Assembly (NCBI GenBank): GCA_964036155.1
Contig: OZ038423.1
Coordinates: forward strand, 49,925,249-49,989,248
From: Diploscapter coronatus
Lineage: Eukaryota > Nematoda > Chromadorea > Rhabditida > Rhabditidae
Reading direction: 5' to 3'
Length of the DNA: 64,000 nucleotides
Shown here: one piece after another, positions 13,471 through 25,077 of the stretch
How positions within the stretch are numbered: position 1 is the stretch's first letter
Layout: every line of letters begins with the position of its first letter
Position numbers and translations under genes: made by a program
Notes under the pieces: model-generated
Databases searched by the model: none
Told to the model about the DNA's origin: nothing
Seen by the model: only the letters and a program-made list of their open reading frames with translations

Positions 13471-15842
13471 ATGAGTGGCTTCAATGCATCACTGGAATGC
13501 CCAATTTGTTTCGACAAGTACAGTAAGATTTCCAAGTCAAATAACTTATGTTCATGATAAATTTTAGGTTCGTCTGATCCTGGTCGAGAGCCTGTGATTG
13601 GTGCCTGTAGTCATACTGTGTGCAGATCATGTGCGGTGCAAGTACAAATCGGGTAAATTATTTTAAATGCTGCTTCAGAATTTGAGTATGAATTGTTTTA
13701 GAAATGGGCAGTGCCCTACGTGCAATACTATAATGGCTTTTTTCAATTATAAGAAAAATTTTGGCATGATCGGTAAGACAAGTTTAAATTTTCAACAGTT
13801 TGTTTAATATTTAATAACGAAAGAATGAAATACTTTCAATAATATTTTAAGATTAAGAAAATTGTCGTACTTATCAAAGATATGATTTTTGTGAAAGGTA
13901 TAAATGCCAGGCTAGGAAAAATCAAGTAAATTTAATATTTTAAAAAATCATTACATTTTAGAATATTAAAAAAAAATCATTTAGATATGATCGAAACATT
14001 GGAAGCAAGAGAAAAAGAGCTTCAAACTGCGAAAGAAGAAAAAGAACGTCTTCAGAAAGAAAGAGAAGCAGCTGAAGCAAACCAAAAATTGGCTGAAAGG
14101 CAGAGAGATCAATCACAGAGGAACCTACAGGCAGTTAGAAAGCAGAGCGAAATCGATAAGAAGCTTTTGGAGTTTGTTGCGTTAGAAAGAAGCCTGAATG
14201 AACAAATCGCTCAACTAAAAGTCAGACATGTAATTTTCATTAAAAAGATTAGGATAATTTCGATAGTTTTAGACACCGACCAATGTCCGAACTTTAGAAC
14301 CAAAAGTATTATATGTACGCCCACTGCTCGATATCGTTGACAGGGACATCCTGAAATTGTTCTTCGAGCAATATGGAGAAATTGATCGAATCACTGTAAG
14401 CACGAACATACGAACAAACTGTGCTTTAAAATTTTCAAATTTCAGTTGGTTCAACACCCGAAGGCTGAACAGAACAAAGGATGTGCTTATATAGCATACA
14501 AAAACGAGGAGGATCCGAAACGTGCCATTCAAGGATTGAATGGGAAGGAAGTAAGACATTTACGATTGAAATTAAATTTTAATAAAGTCAGTGTCCTCTA
14601 AAGTTTGAGCTGAATGAATATAATCAAGAATTTGAGAGACTTTGTACGAATTTATCTGTCTCCATTCTCATTCCCGGCTCATAAAAAAGCATGCGTGGCA
14701 AGCCTGATTTGATAAATCGAACTATCGTTACTATCAATTTCTGACAAAGAGAGTTTGCATAATGTAAATTCGTTTTCTTTGAAATCTCATGTTCAATAGA
14801 TCAATTCGATGAGGAGAATTTCGAATCTGCTACTCAAAAGTGCCCACGGGCCCTGCATCGATCTAGTTTTTAGTTTAGAACTCAAACTCTCTTTAATTCT
14901 ACATTCATCTCGTAATAAATTTGGAAATGAAGTGCTTTTTTACCATTCCGATGTATTCAAATTTGAGATTTCTCTAATTATCCCATTTTACACGCTATTT
15001 CTTCGAAAAAAATTCAAGTTTCAAATGGGAATTAAGGTCAATGCAGAGCCCGTAAGTACTTTTGAGTGTCTTATGCAAGTTCTCCTTATGAGGCATATTC
15101 ACATAAAAAGCTATATAATCTATATTTTGATCGTTTCAGATTTTGGGACAAACTGTCACCGTGAAGATTAATGAGAAACGTTCCAATCCAACTAACTCGA
15201 GATCGAAAACACCCGCTCCAATTTTTCCACGACTGTCGAGCAGCGGATCGAGCAACGCGTCAAGACCTCCAGTGAGCTAAATCTACTTTTTTGAAAACGT
15301 CGATAAGTGTTTGGAAATAATCCATGGAAGTAACTCAGATAGTGAACAACACCCAATACGACTATACAAAGCTGCACATCAAAAATCTTCCACCAATGTA
15401 TACCGTCTCGCACTTGGATGTGATTTTTAGCAAATACGGGAAAATCACTGATAGAGAGGTAATACAAAAATGTTCAAATTAAAAAAAATATATATATATA
15501 TATATATCAGCATAAATTAAGGTTTTCGAAAGAAAGAATGACAAAGGAATTGCGATGGGATTGGTGAAATTCGAATTCGAAAGCGATGCACGAAAAGCTC
15601 GCGATGAAGTCAATGGCAAAGAGGTACATTAGACAGGATGTGAAGTGATTTGTAAAATACGTGCCCAAATTACGGAAAGAAATCCAGCGTAAAATACTCG
15701 GAAACTTTTCTTGAAAAATATGGGTACTTTCGCTATAAATCTCTTCATTCCTAATTTTTCATTGGCCGAAATAATCAATTGAAATCGGTTTCAGTTTGTG
15801 GGACACAAATTGAAGATCGACTTCTTCAGAAAAAGAGACTAA
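13471..15842 (+). CDS. RING - coiled coil - 2x RRM protein (cluster gene A)
   Basis: The start ATG at 13471 gives MSGFNASLECPICFDKYS. Exons then complete a C3HC4 RING: CPIC, then VIGACSHTVCRSC, then CPTC (about 13490-13730). A Glu/Lys/Arg-rich coiled coil of about 75 residues starts IETLEAREKEL at 13990. RRM1 follows: RNP2-like VLYVRPLLDIV, RNP1-like KGCAYIAYK (about 14300-14550). After a Ser/Pro linker comes RRM2: KLHIKNLPPMYTV, then KGIAMGLVKFEFES (about 15360-15620), closing with VGHKLKIDFFRKRD and a stop at 15842. RING fingers usually act as E3 ubiquitin ligases and RRMs bind RNA, so an RNA-directed E3 is the natural inference. The order RING, coil, RRM recalls CNOT4/Not4, but Not4 has a C4C4 RING. 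Genes B and C downstream are paralogs. Confidence 0.85.
15489..15507. repeat. TA dinucleotide microsatellite
   Basis: A run of about ten TA units lies in the intron between the RRM2 exons of gene A. Confidence 0.9.
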
Positions 15843-16080
15843 AAAGATTCGTTGAAACAAAATTTTCCACCGATTTTTAATCAAAGTATGCGTGCCTTGC
15901 AGCTTGCTGCAAAATATTGCCCAAAAGATTTTTCTCCAGAAAAACGTTCTGCTCATTTATGAATATGCAAATTCATCATTCTATCTTCTATGAGAATGCT
16001 TAGAATATGAATTGTTTGTTGTTTCAATACCGTAATACAAAAAGAGCCCTATCTTTTCTTTTTATTCGCATTACACAGTA

Positions 16081-16450
16081 GGGGTGTTCGGAATTTCAAT
16101 TTTGAAAAATTCAGAATCAAAATCGGAATCGAATTTTACAACGACCAGGAATATAAATAGGAATGACAATTACCCCAAGTTCAAAATCAGAATTCTGAAA
16201 GCCCAGGAATACTCTCGGAATCGAAATTTAAACTTGAACAATTAAAAACAAATCGTTTAAATTTTCGAAACTCGATATGGTTTAATTTTTGGAAATACCC
16301 TTCAAATGCTAAATACATCATTTCTGACATCTTTTTCAATGAAGAGCTGATGAAACTTTAATCTTCGAAAATGGTTTCTAAAAATTCTAATATAAACTTC
16401 GTACAAAATGTACACGGAAAAGAGTTGAAATCGAAATTTTGAACACCTCC
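16081..16450. mobile_element. hAT-like MITE candidate
   Basis: The terminal inverted repeats are imperfect: GGGGTGTTCGGAATTTCAAT on the left, and on the right the complement of GGAGGTGTTCAAAATTTCGA. The flanks TTACACAG and ATTCACAG could be a decayed 8 bp target duplication. There is no coding capacity. The element lies between RING-RRM genes A and B. Confidence 0.5.
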
Positions 16451-17046
16451 GATTCACAGCTATTAAAATCACATCTCCGAAGTCTCACCACTTCAATGTT
16501 TTGATAAAAAAAAATCATTCACATGTATTACGGAAAAAATGTACGTTTTGGTGGAAAACAAAGTGAATCACCTAAAATGTGTTTATTTAGCCTATGTTAA
16601 TTTGATATTCTTTTTCTTGGAATTTGCAAGTGTATCTAACAATATTATTCGTGATTTTGTTTTATTTTTATTCAAAATGTTTTATCTTTTTCCTAAATAA
16701 AGTTCACTGCGTCCACTGACATTTGTGGTTTGTTCAGAAATTTCACAATAATTCGATTGGGCATTCACATAAGGTTCTTATCACTATTTGCATTCGTTTA
16801 GATTGACAAGAGAAAGTATCGTTATTGATTCAAGGTCATAAAACTGGGAACAATTTTTGGGCCGCCTAAACATTCGAAATTCATTCGAATTCGAAGTTTC
16901 GTATATCGAACGTCAGTATTCAACCTTATGAAATATTATTATTTCTCTTCCGATGGCACCATATTCTATTGCATATTTTTCATGCTCTTCAGTTGTTTTA
17001 GAATTATCGTATTTTTAGGTAAACCAGACTTTCAAAAGTCAACGAA

Positions 17047-20000
17047 ATGAACGACAACGAGACTTCTCTCGAATGCTGCATCTGCAGCGAAATTTACAGT
17101 AGGAAAAATACTATCAAAGACTGTCTAGTGTGCAGTTTCCGTAATAGGTGCGTATTGTGATTGAATTTTTCTAGAGGAGGACTTGCAGACCTAGGTCTTG
17201 ACGTTCAGATCCACATACAAGATTTCGGAACTCATTAGGCCCAGGCCTAGTCCATTTTTGTAAAAGAAAGATTTTGTGACAACCTTTTTACAAAACTTCC
17301 AGTCAAAATACACTTTTACGGGAATTACACAATAGACACCTTTTGACAGTACGTTTATTTTTCGACAAAAACCGTATTTTTACATCCAGAAACATTCAGA
17401 TTCGGTTGAACGAGTGCCAGTAATAGGTTCGTGCAACCACACTGTCTGTCTGCAATGTGCTACAACTCTGAAGACCAAGTAGGGTTTCAAACTGAATCAA
17501 ACGGGCTTCATGATAGCTTTTCAGCAGTCGACGTTGTCCCGTCTGCAACGCTCCGTTTGCCTTCCAGAATTTCAATAAAAATTTTGGCATGATCAGTAAG
17601 CATTTCATTTTGTCATTATCGTTTCTTTGGATGAAATATTGCCAAAATTGAGCACTTGATATAGAATATAAATGACACTCAATTTCGATGCACAGAAATT
17701 AGAGCGGCTTGCTGCAGACTTTATGACATTTCATCAATTCAAATTATTTTGACAACTATTTGAATTTACACAAAATCAGACCTAGGGAGAATGATCGCCA
17801 GGAAGCTAGTGCGACCTTCCCTCAGTATATCTTATTTAAAAAAAAAACTTTAGATGCGATCGAAACGTTGGAGGCTAAGGAGCAACAACTGCTGGAAGCG
17901 CAATGCGAGCGAGAGCGACTGCAGCAGGAAGGGGCACAAGCGGCAGAGAGGCTTCAGCAATATGAGCGAGAAAGGAATAGGTCAGAACAAGAAAAGGCAG
18001 AAGCCAGAAGGGCGATTGAGGAGAGTGCCAGAAAAATGAAGGAATATGAAGAAAACATGAAGAAATTACAAACGGAATTCGACAGACTCACAACTGAAAA
18101 ACAGGTAGAGTGCAAGTTACGAATTCCTGAAAAACGGAAGTCTCAGGCATCGAAGAAGGTCCCAAATCCGAAAGGTCTATTCGTGACTCCGCTTCTGTCG
18201 AACGTCGATGAAGATTATCTCAAATATCTTTTCAAAGACTACGGCGAATTGGAATCGGTTAGCTAAAAAACTCTGAGAAAGCGTAAAAATATGATTTTAG
18301 GTGGTGAAAAAGACGCCGGCAGGAAAGCCCAACGAAGGATACGCTTTCTTAAAGTTCAAAGAGGAACGCTCGGCCACAAGAGCAAAAGAAGCGATAACTG
18401 AAGTAGAAAAATTGGAAATAGTCCAAAATTCAGCATTACAAACAAATCGTTTAGATCCTGGGGCAGAAAGTCAAAATGACACACCTGTTCGAGTCAGTCC
18501 AAAATCCGGCAGCGAGTGCAACAGCAGTTCGCAGCTTAAGCAGCGGACCAACCAATACAACTCCTCAAGTAAACGCGATTAGATATTTCCTACACGAGAG
18601 TATAATAGTGTGAAAAATTAGAAATAATATTGATAATGGATAAATTTTTCTACACTTACAGTTCGTTCTTTTGCAAATTTACACTAATTGTAAGTCGATG
18701 AAACTCGGCTTACAGTAGATGGCAGCTACAGTCTGCATCCACTATCGAAGACTTAATTTTGTGCCAAAATAAGAATTTTGAATTATGATATTTTAGGAAA
18801 CTAATATTCTGAACACCATCCGAATTCAACCTGTAAATCATCTCCTGACTGAAGACGTCTTGCGACAATCGTTCGCCCGACTCGGCAGAATTGAAAACAT
18901 TACTGTAATAGCATCAACGTCTACTCGAAAATGAATATTCAATTTTTAGATTCCAAAAAACCTGCAATCAAATACTCCAATTGGCTATGCTACGATCACG
19001 TTCAAATTTGCAGACGAAGCCAGACTAGCTCAACAAACTATGGACAGAGAAATTGTAAAAGTGAAACGGTTTCCTTGAAATCGAAATTTATTTTAGGTCC
19101 TTGGGCATTGCATAAGCGTTGAACTTCGAGAAAATATGCCTGATCTAAACGTAAGATTCAGAATAAACGTAATTCATTTATAGCAAAACTTAAGATTCCA
19201 AACAATAGCAAAGCAGTCAACTACAAAGGACTCTATGTAAGTCCTTTGAAGGACCCCGTGGACGATGCTTATCTAAAATTCATATTCGGAAAATTTGGGG
19301 AAATTGAATCGGTGAGTAAACACTTAAAAATTAAAATCAAAAGACAATTTCTGCAGGTGGTCAAAAAGGATCAGATTAAAAAAGGTAAAATGGATCAAGG
19401 ATTCGCCTTCATAAAATTCAAAGAAGAGTCTGGAGCCAAAAGGGCCAAGGAAACAATCAACGAAACAATGGTATGAAAGGATCTCTAAAATAAGTGTATA
19501 ACTTCATAGGATAATTTAGATCCTGGATCTAAAAGTGTACATAAAGTATCTTGAAGAAAAGAGCCAGTCTCATGCGCCTCCGAGACCGGTTTCTCCCAGC
19601 AATTCAGTGATTTCTAATTCTGGATCCAATGGACCTGTATGAAATTGGTTAATAATATTTGATCACTCTTATTTCAGCTCGATACTGTCGAAGACCTATT
19701 TGCATTGCATCTGACGAATCTGCCTCCAAATTGGGATGAAAGCAATCTAGAGTACATCTCCCAAGGCTACGGTAGATTAGTCGAAAAAAAAGTTAGTTAG
19801 TCTTTTTTTTTTTGTAAATACTGACAATGAAAACACGAATAAGTTCGCTGTTTCATTCTCAGCAGAAAAACGGCCCGTCGACATTCCTAAATGCCGATCC
19901 GCATGCATACTGATGTCGTCTGACAGTTTTTTGCTGAGATTATCAATGATGATAGTCGATTTGTAACCCAAAAGAAATAACATATCTCAACAGACTTTGC

Positions 20001-20257
20001 AATGTTTTCTAAACTTTGTTTTTTTCAAAGCTTGTCAATATTACTGCTTCAGATGTACCCCAATCCCAGAAACAACCCATTCCTAATAGGATATGTAAGA
20101 TTTGAGGAGCAAGAAAGTGCTCGTAAAGCGTGTGACGGACTAAATGGAAAGCAGGTAGGGGTTTATACTATTCTACAAAATCGTCCATAAAACTCTAAAA
20201 TTTTAGTATGCTGGTCGTCAAATTAAAGTAACGATTCACAAGAGAAGAAGAAACTAA
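17047..20257 (+). CDS. RING - coiled coil - 4x RRM protein (cluster gene B)
   Basis: The start at 17047 gives MNDNETSLECCICSEIYS. The RING continues with VPVIGSCNHTVCLQC and VCNAPFAFQNFNKNFGMI (to about 17595). The coiled coil starts AIETLEAKEQQL at about 17855. RRM1 (18170-18400) has GLFVTPLLSNVDED and EGYAFLKFKEE. RRM2 (about 18800-19135) has NTIRIQPVNHLLTED and IGYATITFKF. RRM3 (about 19190-19550) has GLYVSPLKDPVDD and QGFAFIKFKEE. RRM4 (about 19690-20257) has FALHLTNLPPNWDE and IGYVRFEEQE. An apparent early stop at 18580-18582 is avoided by a 52-nt intron (18403-18454), after which ILGQKVKM restores the RRM1 beta strand and phase. Ser/Pro-rich linkers separate the RRMs. The two extra RRMs relative to gene A suggest internal duplication. 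An RNA-targeted ubiquitin ligase is inferred, not shown. Confidence 0.85.
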
Positions 20258-20812
20258 TTCAAGTTAAGTCTATAAATAATTCAAAATATAACAAAACGAT
20301 ACGTTTTAAAAATAATTTTATAGTTTGGAAAAAGAAAAAATGCTAGAAAACTAATTTTGAATGAATAAGTGAAAAATAATCTTATAAGATGTTTATGTTG
20401 TATGAATTCTATCAATTTTTAAATATTGAACATTGTTATTGCTTAATTTGGCTAAAATTTAACTCTTTTTTAGAGTGATTTATCTTCTTAGCATTTATAA
20501 CTATTTATTCTCATTTCTTTATCTTAGTTATTCATTCCATTGTTTAAATATTTGTTTGCAACTTTATGTTCGAATTCGAATTTACTTATCTTTACTTGCA
20601 TTTTTTAAAATTTCAATAAATATAGTTAGAAGCTGAGTATGTTGTTCTCCGAATTATTGCATGACTCATGAAAAATCGATCGTGATAACACGAAAATTCT
20701 TATCATGTGAACTTGTTAAGCGGGTCTGCTTTTTGGATACATCACCTTTATTGACTAGCCTATAAACTTTACGATTCAGCAACTGAATTTAAGATTTATT
20801 GATTTGGTCAAA

Positions 20813-22962
20813 ATGCAGCACGGCATGGAATGTCCTGTATGCTTCAATGAATTTGGTCAGAATTGTGTCCGAATAGTAAAACTTTAATGATGTTGCAGAT
20901 TCTGGGAAACGCCAGCCTGTAATTGGATCGTGTAATCATAGCATTTGCTTTGAGTGTGGTACAAATTTTCAGAAAGAGTAAAACAGATTTGTGGCTGCTA
21001 AAGAATACTTATCTAAAGGTTTTAGTAAACTACCCTGTCCAGAATGTCGATCAGAAAACGCGTTCAGTCCTCTTCGAGTAAACTATGGCATGAAAGGTTT
21101 GAGTATTTTCTCAAGAAAAAGAAGAGAAAATCTTTCAGATGCGATTGAATTGCTACAAAACATGAAGCCCACAAAGGGTGATGATAATCTGACAAAAAAT
21201 GAACCCGATAAAATTTCTAAATCAATAAGTCATGGCGCTGAAACTACGAATAATAAAAAATGTTCTAATAGTAGGATCGACGAAAATCCGATAACAACGA
21301 CTAAATTAGCTAAAAATCAAGAGGCTTGAATATTTAAGTTCTAATTGTAAGAGCATTTCTCAATTTTAGCTATTCGAAGACTATAATTGGAATAATTTAC
21401 GAGTCGACCCAGTAACCAACATCGTTGATGAAGACGTCCTGTGGCAGGCATTCAATAAATTCGGAATCATTGAATCCATCAAAGTTAGCGAAAAAGTCAC
21501 TTTCATTCCATGGATTATCATTTTCAGATCACAGAAGATTCTATCAGGAAGAATGAAGCTGGATACGCAAACGTTATTTTCTCCCGTAAAGAAGATGCAT
21601 ATAGGGCGAAATTGGAAATGAACAACAAACTTGTGACTTTCTGTAAAGCTATTTGTGACAAACATTCGTTCAGTTACTTGGAACAACTATTCGAGTGAAA
21701 TTTGAAAATAAAAAGGCTGTTGGAACTGTCACTAATGTAAATCGGACTCCAAATCGCTCTTCAGCTATTCAAACGCTTGTAGGAATAGCTGAGCATAATA
21801 TTTCGAATCGTTTGTGAAATTTATTAGGGAAGTTCTACGCAACAGAGCAACACATTCAATCCATGCAATGGAAAGGACGATGTTGGAGCATCGCGAGAAT
21901 CTAATGTTTCTGAAAGAGATTTATCTTCGGGGTTTGCAAGAATGGGACTGTCAACGAATAATTTCCCGACCGTAAACTACTTTTTTCTATTTATCATTTC
22001 ATATTCTGAAAATATAGACGACTGTATGCTCAGATGCTTTTCGCAACACCAATCACGTTAATCAGAATCACTACCACAATCACGCTCCATTCCGTGTTCA
22101 ACCAACTATTCAAATAGTCCGTTTTCCAGCGGTTATAACGTAAGCATAAAGTCATTGACAATTTAAATTCAGTGAAAAATGTAGTTCGTGATGATTTAGG
22201 CAATCAATCAGACCAATCAGAAATCACCATGTTACGTCTAGCGTTAGAGGTAAGTAGCAACGTTGGATGGAAGTTCCGTTTGTTTCAGAATTGTTCAATC
22301 TTCAACGTTTCAGACGCTTTCTGAATTACAAAATAGGGTCTTCATTTCCGACTTGCGAAATTGTAAATCTAGTTTTCGTTTATCTATTTCGATTCCCGAA
22401 ATCCAAAACGCTTTTCCGCCTAAAATTGGCTAGTAGCTTGAAAGTGACTCGTCGAAACGAGATGCAATGATAATTTTCAGGCCAGAGTCATCGTGGAAGT
22501 CGATCTGCTCTAACCCAAAGTAGAGGTTTGTCATCGACAAGAGGTTCAACTCGCACATTAACGAAGCCAAGAACTCAACCACATCAAACTCCGAATCAAA
22601 ATTATACGAATAGATGTAGTCAGCCCAAATCAGCAGCTACACCAAGAGGACAAGGAAGGCAAAATCGTGTTTCATCATCAACACGAGGTTCCGCTCATTC
22701 TTCGACAAAGCCACATAGTACTCTAAGTCAGAGTTGCACTAATAGAGTTGGACAAGGTCCATCAGCACCAAGACCTAGAGGACAATCAGTACAAAATCGT
22801 GGTCATAGTGCTGGAAGACCGCGTCCACAGGGGTCTAATAGAGGTCGAGGACAGTGCAGAAGTCAAACACAACCACATACTCATAGTGCGAATCGAGGAT
22901 CAACGCAGAATAGAGGAAGAGGAACACAATCAAGAAGCGGAGGGAGAGTCGGCCGGAAATAG
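20813..22962 (+). CDS. RING - RRM - RG/S-rich tail protein (cluster gene C)
   Basis: The start at 20813 gives MQHGMECPVCFNEFG. The RING continues with QPVIGSCNHSICFECG and LPCPECRSENAF (to about 21095). The coil is reduced to a short DAIELLQNM segment. One RRM follows (21370-21780): NNLRVDPVTNIVDEDVL, then AGYANVIFSRKEDA, then LLGTTIRVKF. Further exons encode a Ser/Asn/His-rich region (21829-22140), and a basic low-complexity tail of about 160 residues ends at 22962. The tail is rich in RG, RGS and NRG repeats, typical of RGG-type RNA-binding or condensate-forming regions and of arginine-methylation substrates. It is the paralog of genes A and B that has lost RRMs and gained a tail. The RdRP upstream also ends in an RG-rich tail. 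Confidence 0.8.
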
Positions 22963-25077
22963 CATATCATTTATCATCAAATGTCAGATTTGTATGCTAA
23001 TTTTAGTGGAATAAAAAGATTTCTCAATTCTTCACTGGCAAAATTTTTAGTAAAATGACAAATAATAAATGCATTTCAAGCGATTTATTTTGATTTTATG
23101 AGATCGCGTTAAGTGATAAGATGGTGCAGTTTTGTGAATGAAAATGAGTAGGTTTTGAATGCAAGAAATGGTAAGTTTTTGAGCAAACTGGATTTTGAAG
23201 CATTCAATTAATCGAATCAAATGCCGGGTGGGTGGCTTCGAATTCTTTTTATCCGGAAGTTCTTGGTCTAGGTTCCGATTGATCCGCCTCAAAAGTTGAT
23301 TGAGACTGTTCCCGTGCAGAACATGGCTGTAGTCGTACTTCTTGGTTGCAGCCAGCAGCTGCACCACGTTCGGGCTGTTCGTCATTCGTCTTAGCACCTG
23401 AAAATCATGCATTTTTATAAGACAAAAAGGTTTATCCATTTTCAAATCACTAGGGTTACGAAATTTGAAAATATGCGAATTGGAAAATGCAGGCACAAGA
23501 ATAACTCGCTAAATTTTTCTAGAAAAATGGCGATGTTTTCGCAAACCATTCTTCTTCCTAGCTTTTCACGTGTCAAGGATTTCACGAATTTCTCAAAGTT
23601 CTTCGTGTTTTTCTGCGAAATGTATCCGCTTCATCCTTTTTCGTGATCTCTGCTGTCAAATGACGAGATTTCGGTAATGACTGCTCGAATTTGAGAATTG
23701 AACAATTCATTTGCAATGTAAGCTAATTTCTCGATTTTTTTTCAATCTAAACAACAACGATGTCAAAAAGGAAGTAGACAATCAACCACTTACTGAAAAT
23801 AGACTACGAATGATTTCGATATCGAAATCATGGTTGGAAGGTTAGGCAAATTTTAAGAATCTTGTCAACGATCCACACATTCAGTAGAAAATTCAACCCT
23901 ACTTTTTGTCGAATATTTGTAGAAAAACATGAAATGTTTTTAATCAATGACTATTTCTAATTTACTCATCAGTATAAAAGATCAAGTGGATTTCAGGGTA
24001 CTCAATTGGCGAAGTGAAATGAATCTGCACTGCGCTTCGCATTACAATAAAGATCAACGTTTTTCTTTTTTCCAATTCTACTATTTTTCACTATTTTCCC
24101 ATACCTCCTATTTCGTTTCATGTCAATCAGTTCCCGTATCACGTACCATTTTGTGCATTACCAACTCAACTCAGCTTATTGATCCTGCAGGCTCCTGTCA
24201 CTCTTCTCACCGTGAACTTCACTGATAAGGCCATATTGCGAAAAAATCTGTCCTCTTTAACCATTTTAGTCAATCAAATTCAAAACTGAGGTCAATACAT
24301 AACCACTATAATTGATAAGCAACTAAGAACTGTGATTCTAAAGTGCATCAAAAATCAGTTGCGAGCACTTTTGTTCCACAAGTTAGTGTTTTGTCCCAAA
24401 CGCTATCTCTTTTCTCTCACTAGAGACACGAGTACTCACAGCCTTAAAATCACTTCTTTAGAGCATAATCATTTCGATCAAGGTCGAGCGAAATTCAAAA
24501 CTTTCGATATCGAAATTCGGCAGTCACAATTTTCTTTCTCTCGAAATAAAAAATGTCGAACTTGGTTAAAGCTGAACGAAATATCGAGTTTTTGAATCTG
24601 CAATTTTGCGCGACCTTGATTGCGATCAATTATCATCGCAAAACCGAAATCAGTTACAATTATTGAGTTTTCAAATCCAACTAGCCCAAAATAACGACAA
24701 TAAGAAACAAGAAGACATAAAATCCTTGAAAATGTAGATCACTACTCTAGCAAAAGAAAAGAGTTGTTAAAATTGGATTCTATTATTGCATTATTTAGGA
24801 TTGACTTTCTACACCAAATAACTTTGTGTAAATGCTTGTACCTGAACTATTGATCTAGGTCCATTTTTGCTTTTGATTTATTTCTCTAGAAACGCTACAA
24901 ATTGGTCAGTTTATCAAATTTGCGAGCATCTATGGTCTTATCAGAATCTTCGAAAAACGAATGAAGCTGCAAGTTTTCGTTGCTAAAAATGTGATAGGCA
25001 AAAGTTGTTTACTAAAAGGAAAGTTTAGTTTTAGGTTGTGTTAGACTCTGAATAGTTGGAGAAATTTTGATTCGAAC
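22963..25077. other. gene-poor interval with one possible minus-strand gene
   Basis: Apart from the tentative minus-strand coding region at 23047-23496, I see no exons with good splice context here. AT-rich intergenic sequence leads up to the transporter gene. Confidence 0.4.
23047..23496 (-). CDS. hypothetical protein, tentative
   Basis: A 149-codon minus-strand frame is open. Its middle looks coding: VLRRMTNSPNVVQLLAATKK, then HGNSLNQLLRRINRNLDQEL. It could be read straight through or start at a TTTCAG acceptor near 23402. A further minus-strand coding-like stretch lies at about 23520-23620 and may be an upstream exon. No family is recognised. Confidence 0.35.
   Translation of the reverse strand: MPAFSNSHIFKFRNPSDLKMDKPFCLIKMHDFQVLRRMTNSPNVVQLLAATKKYDYSHVLHGNSLNQLLRRINRNLDQELPDKKNSKPPTRHLIRLIECFKIQFAQKLTISCIQNLLIFIHKTAPSYHLTRSHKIKINRLKCIYYLSFY

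Noticed and set aside
18301..18582. Early stop of RING-RRM gene B after RRM1
   Set aside because: A 52-nt intron (18403-18454) with GTAG donor and TTTAG acceptor restores the expected ILGQKVKM strand and leads in phase into RRM2.
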